A DNA stretch of 64,000 nt, from NCBI RefSeq assembly GCF_027497175.1, contig NZ_CP114901.1, forward strand, positions 4,340,001 to 4,404,000, written 5' to 3'. A model generated the notes under the pieces. That model was given only the letters and a program-made list of their open reading frames with translations, searched no databases and was not told the DNA's origin. A program made the translations under genes and the position numbers. Source of the DNA: Verrucosispora sp. WMMD573. GTDB lineage: Bacteria; Actinomycetota; Actinomycetes; Mycobacteriales; Micromonosporaceae. How positions within the stretch are numbered: the stretch's first letter is position 1; each line of letters opens with the position of its first letter. This document shows positions 37,539 to 44,943 of this stretch, in pieces.

Positions 37539-38318
37539 CTACGGGGCCTGGAATCCGGCGGCGGCGAGGACGGCCTGGCCCGGCCCGGAGAGCACGTGGT
37601 CGACGAACGCCCGGGCGGCCGGCCTGTTCGGTGCGTTGCCCAGCACGACGATCGGATAGTCGTTGATCGCGCGGGCCGATTCGGGGAACTCGATGCCATC
37701 GACGTCCTCGTCGGCGGCCCGTACGTCGGAGCGGTACACCAGCGCCGCGTCGACCTCGCCCAGCCGTAGCTTGGACAGGGCCGCCTTGACGTCCCGTTCC
37801 AGCGTGACCGGGATGAGTTCGGTCCCGGCGGCGTCCAGGGCCTGCGCCGCCGCCGCGCCGCAGGGCACCTGTTCGGCGCAGAGCGCGACCTTGACGTCCG
37901 GCTTCGTCAGGTCGGCCAGTCCGTTCACCCCGCCCGGGTTGCCGTCCGGCACCGCGATCACGAGCTGGTTGCGCACGAAGACGCGCGGGTCGCCGCCGCT
38001 GTTGCCGGCGTCGATCACGGTCGTCATGTTCGCGGGGGAGGCGGAGGCGAAGACGTCCGCCGGGGCGCCCTGGTTGATCTGGTTCGCGAGGGCGGAACTG
38101 CCGGCGAAGCTGAAGGTGACCCGTACGCCGGGATTCGCCGCCTCGAAGTCCTTGCCGATCCGGGTGAACGGCTCGGTGAGCGACGCGGCGGCAAACACCG
38201 TGACGTCACCGGTCAGGGCACCGCCCTGCGGGGGCGGGTCGGTGGTCTCGCCACTGTGGCAGCCGGCGAGCGCGACCGTCACCATGGCGGCGAACACGAC
38301 CAGAAGTCGGGTCGTCAC
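37539..38318 (-). CDS. modA: Molybdate-binding lipoprotein
   Basis: The 259-residue protein has a lipoprotein signal (LLVVFAAMVTVALAGC) followed by the ModA fold: VTVFAAASLTEPFTRIGKDF, FSFAGSSALANQINQGAPAD, VFASASPANM and DAALVYRSDVRAA. These include the serine-containing oxyanion loop positions. The GTG at 38318 overlaps the stop of the HTH-TOBE regulator gene. It delivers molybdate or tungstate to ModBC. Confidence 0.94.
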   Translation of the reverse strand: MTTRLLVVFAAMVTVALAGCHSGETTDPPPQGGALTGDVTVFAAASLTEPFTRIGKDFEAANPGVRVTFSFAGSSALANQINQGAPADVFASASPANMTTVIDAGNSGGDPRVFVRNQLVIAVPDGNPGGVNGLADLTKPDVKVALCAEQVPCGAAAAQALDAAGTELIPVTLERDVKAALSKLRLGEVDAALVYRSDVRAADEDVDGIEFPESARAINDYPIVVLGNAPNRPAARAFVDHVLSGPGQAVLAAAGFQAP

Positions 38319-38755
38319 GAGTCGTCACTCCTGATGCCCGCGCTGGTCGGCGGTCGCTCCACGACGACGGTGGTCGACTTGATCACTGCGATCGCCACCG
38401 AGCCGACCGACAGTCCCAGGTCGTCGACGGCCTCGCGGCTCATCAGCGACACCACCCGGAATGGTCCGGCCTGGATGTCCACCTGGGCCATCACGGCGTC
38501 CTTGAGCACGGCGGTGACGATTCCCCGGAGCCGGTTACGGGCCGAGGACCCGTCGGCCCGGTCGTCCGGATCGCCGGCCTGAGTCCGGACGAAGGCGGCC
38601 AGATCGACACCGTGGATCAATCGATGTCCCTGTTCGTCGCGGGTGGCGGCGAGACGACCGGCATCCACCCAGCGCCGCACCGTGTCCGCGCTGACCCCCA
38701 GCAGCTCGGCCGCCTCGCCCATCCGAAACACCGTCACGGGGCTACGGTACGCCAT
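38315..38755 (-). CDS. HTH-TOBE molybdenum-binding regulator (ModE-like)
   Basis: The protein has about 146 residues. It combines an N-terminal MerR-like/excisionase helix-turn-helix (MGEAAELLGVSADTVRRWVD, residues about 11-30) with a C-terminal TOBE domain (LRGIVTAVLKDAVMAQVDIQ; VGSVAIAVIKSTTVVVER). Such proteins bind molybdate and are the likely regulator of the modABC genes behind it. ATG 38755 is used; GTG 38737 and an ATG at 38722 are other candidates because none has a strong ribosome site. Confidence 0.85.
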   Translation of the reverse strand: MAYRSPVTVFRMGEAAELLGVSADTVRRWVDAGRLAATRDEQGHRLIHGVDLAAFVRTQAGDPDDRADGSSARNRLRGIVTAVLKDAVMAQVDIQAGPFRVVSLMSREAVDDLGLSVGSVAIAVIKSTTVVVERPPTSAGIRSDDS

Positions 38756-38783
38756 GCAGCCGCGAGCCTCGAAGCGCAGCGTG

Positions 38784-38817
38784 GCTCGAATATGCAGCCT
38801 CAGATTCGTAATCGAGC
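38784..38817 (-). promoter_or_regulatory. Inverted repeat upstream of the mod operon, candidate operator
   Basis: GCTCGA (38784-38789) and TCGAGC (38812-38817) flank an AT-richer 22-base stretch containing ATATGCAGC and GATTCGTAA, directly upstream of the HTH-TOBE gene. It may bind that regulator; no known ModE consensus is matched. Confidence 0.25.
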
Positions 38818-38860
38818 CGCAGCTGCGAGATCGGGGCAAACGTTCGGCGTGCTGACTTCG

Positions 38861-39676
38861 TCAGTGGTGGTCGCACTGGTGGTGGAACAGCACCGGATGC
38901 AGCCGGTCCAGCAGATCCTGCTGGCCATCGAGCGGCGGGGTGAAGCAGAGCCGGTAACAGGCGGTCGCGTCACCGTCGGGCACGGAGACGAGCAGTCCGT
39001 ACCGATCGAGCCGTAGCGGGCACGGCAGGCAATCGGCCGGCAGGCCGACACCCGAGGCGACCAGCTGCCGCCGCAGGAACGGGTAGAGCTGCGGGCCGTG
39101 ATGATCGACCAGATCGACGAGGAACGAGCGTTCCATCGATGCGATCGGATCGGGGTCGGCGCTGCGGTAGTCGGCGAGATCGATCGCCAGTTCGTCGTCC
39201 CAACCGATCGACGGGCCGTCGGCAGTCGGCCCGCCGGAGGGTGAGGGCGTATGCGATCGGAGGGCCTCATCCGGTTCGACCCGACGGGGGAGCAGCGTGA
39301 CGCGGCTCGGCGCCACCTCGACGATGACGGTGTGGTGGCCGACGTCGAGCAGGTCGGGATCGGGCAGGGTGACGGCGATCGAGTCGGCGGCGGCCCGGGC
39401 CGCGTCCCCTCCCAGCGGCGTTGCCCGACCGCTCACCCGGACCTGGCCCCAACTGGGCGAGAACGGCAGGGGTGGTTCGTCGGCGACTCGGACGGACACG
39501 TCGCGGGGCCCGATGGCGAGCGGGTCGCCGCGGTGACAGAGCAGGAGGACGCGGCCGTCGTCGTCGGCGCCGTGCCGTACGTCGGCGACGGCGGCGGGAA
39601 GATCTTCCGCGACGACGGTCGCCGTGGTGGTGCTGCTGACCAGGGTACGGGCCAGTTCTGCTCGGCTGGGCTGCAT
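38861..39676 (-). CDS. DUF2470-containing protein, PPOX/HugZ-like
   Basis: The 271-residue protein has an N-terminal split-barrel-like half (LARTLVSSTTTATVVAEDLP, DGRVLLLCHRGDPLAI, WGQVRVSGRATPLGG) and a C-terminal DUF2470-type half (SMERSFLVDLVDHHGPQLYP, LPCPLRLDRYGLLVSVPDGD). This arrangement is found in HugZ-like haem oxygenases and in iron-regulated proteins of actinomycetes. Haem or flavin binding is not proven here. GGAGCC before the ATG at 39676 fixes the start. It follows a second DUF2470 gene on the same strand, probably in one operon behind the iron box. Confidence 0.78.
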   Translation of the reverse strand: MQPSRAELARTLVSSTTTATVVAEDLPAAVADVRHGADDDGRVLLLCHRGDPLAIGPRDVSVRVADEPPLPFSPSWGQVRVSGRATPLGGDAARAAADSIAVTLPDPDLLDVGHHTVIVEVAPSRVTLLPRRVEPDEALRSHTPSPSGGPTADGPSIGWDDELAIDLADYRSADPDPIASMERSFLVDLVDHHGPQLYPFLRRQLVASGVGLPADCLPCPLRLDRYGLLVSVPDGDATACYRLCFTPPLDGQQDLLDRLHPVLFHHQCDHH

Positions 39677-39713
39677 GGAGGCTCCGTTCGCGAAGGTGGT
39701 TCGGGACACCGCA

Positions 39714-40433
39714 CTAGCGGCGGGGGGTGACGCAGGCCCGGCAGGACGGGTGGGCACCGATCAGGCGGGCCAGGTGTGCCGCCGCGTCCCGGGGTCCGTT
39801 GGCCGGACTGGCGAAGGCGATCCGCGCGTCCCGGTGATGCGTCGGCAGCTCCAGGCGCAGCACGATCCCGTACCTGTCGAGTCGTAGTGGGTGAACGGTG
39901 CGGGCATCGACGCCGAGGCCGGCGGCGGCCTGTCGGCCCAGGCGTCGCAGCGCGTCCGGATGCCGGTGCAGGTGGCGCAGCAGGTCCGCCTCGTGCGCGG
40001 CGAGTGGATCGGGGCGCGCATCGGCCAGTGCGTCCGGGTCCACGCCGGCATCGCCGTCGGGGTCGACGAGCTCGGCGCTGGCCAGGTCGAGTCGGGCGGT
40101 CACCTCGTTACCGTCGAGTTCGTCGAGGGTGAGCCAGCCGGTCAGGGTGGCGCGGGCACGGACCCGGTCGCGTAGGGGAAGCGGCACGAGATCGGTCAGT
40201 TCGATCTGTGCTGGTGTCTCGCCCAGGTCGAGCAACTGCCGGGCCACTTCGGTCCGGGCGGGCAGGGCGAGTCGCAGCCGCCCGTCAGCGGCGACGGTGT
40301 GCAGACCGACCAGGTCGGCGCGGTGCGTGGGGGTACGCAGCGTCAGTGACCCGGTGCCGGCGAGCAGGGTACGCAGCCGTTCCGCCGGGGTGCCGGTCGT
40401 TCCGGCCGGCAGTGCCTTGCCCAACGTTCCCAC
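39714..40433 (-). CDS. DUF2470-containing protein next to an iron box
   Basis: The protein has about 239 residues and is a diverged relative of the next gene. The N-terminal half has GSLTLRTPTHRADLVGLHTV and LTGWLTLDELDGNEVTARL; the C-terminal half has LLRHLHRHPDALRRLGRQAA and VHPLRLDRYGIVLRLELP. The GTG at 40433 lies inside a GGAGGTG sequence; TTG at 40424 would have that same sequence as its ribosome site at 7 bases and may be the real start. The promoter region contains the iron box at 40440-40458, which suggests expression under iron starvation. Confidence 0.78.
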   Translation of the reverse strand: MGTLGKALPAGTTGTPAERLRTLLAGTGSLTLRTPTHRADLVGLHTVAADGRLRLALPARTEVARQLLDLGETPAQIELTDLVPLPLRDRVRARATLTGWLTLDELDGNEVTARLDLASAELVDPDGDAGVDPDALADARPDPLAAHEADLLRHLHRHPDALRRLGRQAAAGLGVDARTVHPLRLDRYGIVLRLELPTHHRDARIAFASPANGPRDAAAHLARLIGAHPSCRACVTPRR

Positions 40434-40439
40434 CTCCGT

Positions 40440-40458
40440 TTAGGTTAGCCTTACCTTA
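40440..40458. promoter_or_regulatory. Iron box between divergent DUF2470 and S4 genes
   Basis: TTAGGTTAGCCTTACCTTA matches the IdeR/DmdR consensus TTAGGTTAGGCTAACCTAA at 16 of 19 positions. It lies 7 bases from the DUF2470 start codon and about 15 bases from the S4 start codon, so a bound repressor would cover both divergent start regions. It does not resemble the zinc (Zur) box TGAAAATGATTTTCA. Confidence 0.82.
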
Positions 40459-40472
40459 CTAGAGAGGTGATG

Positions 40473-41081
40473 ATGAACCAGTCCCGCCCTAAGATCAAGC
40501 GCTCCCGCCGGCTCGGCATCCCGCTGACTCCCAAGTGCGTGCGCTACTTCGAGCGACGGCCGTACCCGCCGGGCGTCCACGGTCGCTCGCGCACGAAGGA
40601 GAGCGACTACAAGGTCCGCCTGCTGGAGAAGCAGCGTCTGAAGGCCCAGTACGACCTGCGGGAACGTCAGCTCCGGCGGGCGTTCGACCGGGCGGTGCGT
40701 CGACCGGGCAAGACCGGCGAGGAGTTGGTGATCGACCTGGAGAGTCGTCTCGACGCGCTCGTCCTGCGGGCCGGCTTCGCCCGCACCATCTACCAGGCCC
40801 GCCAGGCCGTCAGCCACGGGCACGTGAACGTCAATGGCCAGCGGGTCGACCGACCGTCCGCTCGGCTGGTGCCCGGCGACGTGCTCGCGGTGCGCGAGGG
40901 CAGCCGGGCCAAGACGCCCTTCGTCATCGCCGCCGCCGGCGCCCATTCCCCGCAGCACCCGGCCGGGTACCTCGACGTCGACCTGTCCGGGTTGACCGCC
41001 CGGCTGACCCGACTGCCGCAACGCGCCGAGGTGCCGATTCGCTGCGACGAGCAACTGGTCGTGGAGTACTACTCGCGCTGA
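40473..41081 (+). CDS. rpsD: 30S ribosomal protein S4 (Streptomyces-type, lacks metal-binding cysteines)
   Basis: The 202-residue protein has the S4 fold: N-terminal SRPKIKRSRRLGIPLTPKC, ERRPYPPGVHGRSRTKESDY, then the S4 RNA-binding domain (ESRLDALVLRAGFARTIYQA, AVSHGHVNVNGQRVDRPSAR) and the typical C-terminus DEQLVVEYYSR. Only one of the four N-terminal cysteines that hold a metal or Fe-S centre in the Thermus protein is left. Start ATG 40473 has GAGAGG 5 bases upstream; ATG 40470 and GTG 40467 are alternatives. It is not in a ribosomal operon. The iron box directly upstream is unusual for a ribosomal gene and suggests an iron-starvation paralogue, if another rpsD exists. Confidence 0.92.
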   Translation: MNQSRPKIKRSRRLGIPLTPKCVRYFERRPYPPGVHGRSRTKESDYKVRLLEKQRLKAQYDLRERQLRRAFDRAVRRPGKTGEELVIDLESRLDALVLRAGFARTIYQARQAVSHGHVNVNGQRVDRPSARLVPGDVLAVREGSRAKTPFVIAAAGAHSPQHPAGYLDVDLSGLTARLTRLPQRAEVPIRCDEQLVVEYYSR

Positions 41082-41098
41082 GCCGTGGGCGTCACCGT

Positions 41099-41138
41099 CC
41101 GGCCGGCTCCCGCCTTCACTGGCGGCGGAGCCGGCCGG
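41099..41138 (+). terminator. Stem-loop after rpsD
   Basis: CCGGCCGGCTCC...GGAGCCGGCCGG forms a 12-base perfect stem extended by GCC/GGC pairs around TTCACT, 18 bases after the S4 stop. No T-run follows, as is common in actinomycetes. Confidence 0.65.
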
Positions 41139-41336
41139 ATGCGGGTGCGGGTGAGCGAGCGAGCTGTTCGGCCTGGCCCGTGCCGAGGGCCGCGAGTCCG
41201 TACGCGCCGCCGACTGATCAGGGCGGCGGCGGTGGACCACCATCCCGGTATCGATCGGGACGACGAGAACTTTTCTTATTTGAACAAAAAGATGGCGACC
41301 TATTGCAGAAAGCGGTGTCATCGCGAGGATGGTTCG

Positions 41337-43151
41337 ATGCGTCATCTCCCTCGGGCTCACGGCCGTGTCGCCGCCGGTCTGCTCGCTCTGGCTCTTGCCG
41401 CCAGCGTGATTCTGTTCGGGCCGGCCACGCCCGCCTCAGCGCACGGCACCCTGGCGATGTCCACACCGGCCGAGGGCGCCACCGTCGACGAGGCCGTGAC
41501 GGCCGTGCAGCTCTACTTCACCGAGCGGGTCCGCGAGGACGCGTACTTCACCGTCACGGCGCCGGGCGGTGCCCGGGTCGACAACGGGTGGACGCATGGC
41601 GAACCCCGCACACTGGACCGTCCGGTGCGGGAGTACTTCCTGGTCGACGGCGTGTTCGAGCCGCGCGAGTACAACACCGGTTTTCCCGCGGTGGTGGCCC
41701 TCGCGCATCTGCCCGCCGCCGGCCAGTACTCGGTGAGCTACCTGTCGGTGGCCTCCGACGGTGACCCGGTACGCGGCACGGTCACCTTCCGGTACACCGG
41801 AAAGCCGACGGCCGCGCCGCCGGACTGGCAACCGCCCACCGGTCAGCCGGATCCGTCGCTGCTCGCCGCCGCCGAGCAGCACGGAGGCACCGGATCGCAG
41901 CCGGCGCCCGGCGACAGCACCCCCGTCGCCCCCACGGCACCGGTCCCGTCGGTCGCCGCCGCGCCACCCGCCTCCGACGACTCGGGCGGCATCGGCCCGC
42001 TGGGCTGGGCCGGCCTGGTAGTGGCCGTGGTCGCCGTCGCCGGCTTCTTCGCCTGGCAACGCCGTGCGGCCCGCGTCGAGCGGAGTCGCAAGCCGGTACG
42101 CCGGTCCGCTGCCACCCCACCTCGCGCCAAGCCGACCGCGAAGACCAAGGGGCGCCGCGCCACGGGGGGTGGACGCCCGGCGGACGGATCCGGGTCGACG
42201 GGTGGGTGGCATCGCATCGGCGACACGCGTCTCGCGCTGCTGGTCGGTGGACTCGTCCTGACGCTGCTGGCCGGGTTCGCCCTCGGCCGGATCGGCACCG
42301 CCGACGAACCCACCATCACCACGCCACTCGGCTCGGCACCGGGCGGTGGCAGCCGGGACGCGGCGCAGGCGGTGTCGGCCGGTGACGGGCATCAGCACGG
42401 GCCGGGAACCGGCCCGCACACGCATCCGGGTGACGGCCAGGACCAGGCCACCGGTACGACCGTCAGCGCCGCCGGGTACACCCTGAAGCCGGTGCTGCGC
42501 TCCCAGGAGGCCGGCGCGACGACCGACTACCGGTTCCGGGTGGTGGGGGTCGACGGGCAGCCGGTGACCCGCTTCGCGGTGGTGCACGACAAGCCGCTGC
42601 ACATGATCGTGGTCGGCCGTGACCTCGGTGGATACCAGCACCTGCACCCGACGATGGGGGCCGACGGCACCTGGAGCGTGCCGCTGAAACTCACCCGACC
42701 CGGCGGCTACCGCATCTACGCGGACTTCACCGTGACCACGGTCGACGGCAAGGGGGTGCCGCTGGTGCTCGGCGTCGACCACGAGGTGCCGGGCAGTTAC
42801 CAACCGGCCGGACTGCCCCCGCCGCAGCCGCAGACGACGACCGGTCCGTACGCGGTGTCCATGGCCGGCACGCCCACCATCGGGATGACCGTTCCGCTGA
42901 CCCTCCGGGTGGACCGGGACGCGGCGATCGGGCCGGTGCAGTTGGAGCGTTACCTGGGCGCGTACGGGCACCTGGTGGTGGTGCGCGAGGGGGACCTGGG
43001 TTTCCTGCACGTCCATCCGGAGCCGGAACTGGTCGATGGTGAGGTGAAGTTCTGGCTGACCGCGCCCAGTGCCGGCCGTTACCGGGCGTTCTTCGACTTC
43101 CAGGTGGACGGGAAGGTGCACACCGCGGCGTTCACGATCAATCTGGCCTGA
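41337..43151 (+). CDS. CopC-domain copper resistance-type membrane protein with C-terminal YtkA-like domain
   Basis: The 604-residue protein starts with a Sec signal (LLALALAASVILFGPATPASA) and a CopC domain right after it: the copper-ligand histidine follows cleavage in SAHGTLAMSTPAEGATVDE, with VQLYFTERV and SVSYLSVASDGDPVRGTV. A membrane segment at about residue 225 (GLVVAVVAVAGFFAW) leads to a basic linker, a second segment (LALLVGGLVLTLLAGFALG), a His-rich stretch (GHQHGPGTGPHTHPGD) and an extracellular beta domain with HDKPLHMIVVGRDLGGYQHL and LGFLHVHPEP. GAGG 10 bases before ATG 41337 supports this start. An in-frame ATG at 41292 would add a Cys-rich tail. A role in copper handling is inferred. 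Confidence 0.82.
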   Translation: MRHLPRAHGRVAAGLLALALAASVILFGPATPASAHGTLAMSTPAEGATVDEAVTAVQLYFTERVREDAYFTVTAPGGARVDNGWTHGEPRTLDRPVREYFLVDGVFEPREYNTGFPAVVALAHLPAAGQYSVSYLSVASDGDPVRGTVTFRYTGKPTAAPPDWQPPTGQPDPSLLAAAEQHGGTGSQPAPGDSTPVAPTAPVPSVAAAPPASDDSGGIGPLGWAGLVVAVVAVAGFFAWQRRAARVERSRKPVRRSAATPPRAKPTAKTKGRRATGGGRPADGSGSTGGWHRIGDTRLALLVGGLVLTLLAGFALGRIGTADEPTITTPLGSAPGGGSRDAAQAVSAGDGHQHGPGTGPHTHPGDGQDQATGTTVSAAGYTLKPVLRSQEAGATTDYRFRVVGVDGQPVTRFAVVHDKPLHMIVVGRDLGGYQHLHPTMGADGTWSVPLKLTRPGGYRIYADFTVTTVDGKGVPLVLGVDHEVPGSYQPAGLPPPQPQTTTGPYAVSMAGTPTIGMTVPLTLRVDRDAAIGPVQLERYLGAYGHLVVVREGDLGFLHVHPEPELVDGEVKFWLTAPSAGRYRAFFDFQVDGKVHTAAFTINLA

Positions 43152-43263
43152 CGTCCTCGTCCAGCCGGACATCCGCCGTCAGCTCGCCGCCGCGGGTCCT
43201 GCGGCGGACCGCGCCGACGCCGGTTGCACGGAACCAGTCGGTGCCCGCCGACGTCCGATCGGT

Positions 43264-44145
43264 ATGAGCATTCGTCGAAGTGGGCAACTGGCGGTCGTCC
43301 CGCTGTTGTTGCTGACGGCCGCGGCCTGCGGCCAGCAGACCGGTGGCGTCGGGTCGGGAGAGGCGGACTCACCCGAGCGGTCCTACTCCGCCGACGCGGT
43401 GGTGTTCCGGATGGAGCACACCGGGGGTTTCGTCACGCCGGCCATGCTGGCCACCCGCCTGCCCACGGTCAGCGTGTACGGTGACGGCCGCGTGATCACC
43501 GAAGGGCCGGTGCCGTTGATCTATCCGGGTCCGGCGTTGCCCAACCTTCAGGTGGGCATGATCAGCGCCACCGAGGTGGAGGAACTGCTCAAGGCGGCCC
43601 GCGCCGCCGGGGTGGGCGGCCCGGCGGATTTCGGCACGCCGCCGGTCGCCGACGCGCCCACGACCCGCTTCACCGTGCTCGGCGACAACGGCGTCGAGGA
43701 ACTCGACGTGTACGCCCTGGCCGAATCCGGCGGAGCGCAGACCGGACTCACCGCCGAGCAACGGGCGAAACGGGACACCCTCCGGGAGTTCGCCGACTCG
43801 CTGAGCGCCGAGGGCGGCCCGCTCGCCGCCGCGCAGACGGATCCGCAGCCGTACGTGCCCACCGCCGTCGCCGCCGTGGCCGAGCCCTGGGTCGCCAACG
43901 CCGACGCCGGCGAGCAGCCCGAGGTGGCCTGGCCCGGTCCGGCGCTGCCGGGTGCCGAGATCGGCGAGGGCCTGGGTCTGGGTTGTGTCACGGCGACCGG
44001 TGACGAGGCGCAGCAGGTGCTCACCGCCGCGGCGGCGGCGAACGCGGCCACCCCGTGGGTCTCGGACGGCAAGCGGTGGACGGTGACCCTGCGACCGCTG
44101 CTGCCCGACGAGACCGACTGCGGCGACCTGACCGCCGACCGCTGA
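43264..44145 (+). CDS. Lipoprotein of unknown function
   Basis: The 293-residue protein has a lipoprotein signal (LAVVPLLLLTAAAC) and an extracellular domain with YSADAVVFRMEHTGGFVTPA, PTVSVYGDGRVITEG, ISATEVEELLKAARAAGVGG and a C-terminal WTVTLRPLLPDETDC. The layout is common in actinomycete lipoproteins of unknown role. The ATG at 43264 opens the signal peptide exactly, and the frame upstream lacks it. A stem-loop follows the stop. Confidence 0.8.
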   Translation: MSIRRSGQLAVVPLLLLTAAACGQQTGGVGSGEADSPERSYSADAVVFRMEHTGGFVTPAMLATRLPTVSVYGDGRVITEGPVPLIYPGPALPNLQVGMISATEVEELLKAARAAGVGGPADFGTPPVADAPTTRFTVLGDNGVEELDVYALAESGGAQTGLTAEQRAKRDTLREFADSLSAEGGPLAAAQTDPQPYVPTAVAAVAEPWVANADAGEQPEVAWPGPALPGAEIGEGLGLGCVTATGDEAQQVLTAAAAANAATPWVSDGKRWTVTLRPLLPDETDCGDLTADR

Positions 44146-44152
44146 TGCTGGC

Positions 44153-44181
44153 GCTGGGCGGCCGGTCACCGGCCGCCCAGC
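44153..44181 (+). terminator. Perfect stem-loop after the lipoprotein gene
   Basis: GCTGGGCGGCCGGT and ACCGGCCGCCCAGC are perfect complements with one base between them, starting 8 bases after the stop codon. This is a likely factor-independent type terminator for actinomycetes, without a T-run. Confidence 0.75.
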
Positions 44182-44248
44182 GGGCCACCGGATGGCGCGG
44201 GGTCGCTGTTCAACGGCCGGTGGCGCCGGCCGGTTAGGCTGCCGCGCG

Positions 44249-44845
44249 ATGAGCAGGCAGTCGGGAGACCCCGGGGTGAGCGGGGCGAAGTCCGGGCGGG
44301 GCGGTCGTCCGACAGCCGCCGCGCTGTCCCGCATCCTCGTCTACGGGGTTCACGGCTCCGGCAAATCCACCCTCGCGCAGCGGCTGTCCGAGCGGCTCGG
44401 GCTGCCCTGGCACCCGGTCGACGACCTGCTCTGGGAGCCCAACTGGGTCGAGGTGCCGGTGGCGCTGCAACGTAGCCGGATCGAGGCGATCTGCCGCCGG
44501 GACCGCTGGATTCTCGACGGGGCGTACCACGGTTGGCGGGACGTGCCGTTGGCCCGCGCGGACCTGATCATCGGTCTGGACTACCCGCGCGGGCTGTCCT
44601 TCCGCTGGCTGCTGCGGCGTACGCTGCGCCGGCTGTCGACGGGGGAGGAGATCTGCAACGGCAACCGTGAGTCACTGGGCAGCGTGCTGTCCACCGAGTC
44701 GGTCCTGGTATGGCACCTCACCGAGTTCGGCCGGGAACGGCGTCGACTACGGGCCTGGCACGCCGACCCGACCGGTCCGCCGGTGCTGCTGCTCGACTCG
44801 CCGGAAGCCCTCGAACGCTGGCTGGCCGGCCTGTCACCCCGGTGA
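44249..44845 (+). CDS. Adenylate kinase-like P-loop protein
   Basis: The 198-residue protein has a P-loop ILVYGVHGSGKSTLAQRL, followed by LPWHPVDDLLWEPNW and RWILDGAYHGWRDVPLARAD, as in small topology-modulation/FlaR-like kinases. The lid region has FRWLLRRTLRR. The ATG at 44249 is chosen because the frame upstream is not conserved-looking. It precedes the LtrA gene by about 100 bases. The substrate is unknown. Confidence 0.82.
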   Translation: MSRQSGDPGVSGAKSGRGGRPTAAALSRILVYGVHGSGKSTLAQRLSERLGLPWHPVDDLLWEPNWVEVPVALQRSRIEAICRRDRWILDGAYHGWRDVPLARADLIIGLDYPRGLSFRWLLRRTLRRLSTGEEICNGNRESLGSVLSTESVLVWHLTEFGRERRRLRAWHADPTGPPVLLLDSPEALERWLAGLSPR

Positions 44846-44943
44846 AGGCTCCGGATCACCACCTGCGACAGGTACCGCACTAGTCCGGGTCGAGCTTGGT
44901 CAATCGTCACGACTGCGGCGGTCGCAGCGATGAAGATGGGACC

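Noticed and set aside
41268..41292. AT-rich TTTTCTTATTTGAACAAAAA upstream of the CopC gene as a zinc (Zur) box
   Set aside because: It lacks the TGAAAATNATTTTCA symmetry and spacing of actinomycete Zur sites.
41436..43172. A 578-codon minus-strand open frame opposite the CopC-like gene
   Set aside because: The plus strand encodes a signal peptide, CopC domain and membrane segments; the minus frame is low-complexity antisense.
44232..44241. GGTTAGGCTG upstream of the small P-loop gene, resembling an iron box
   Set aside because: Only one half of the IdeR/DmdR palindrome is present (no CCTAA half), so it is too weak to call.
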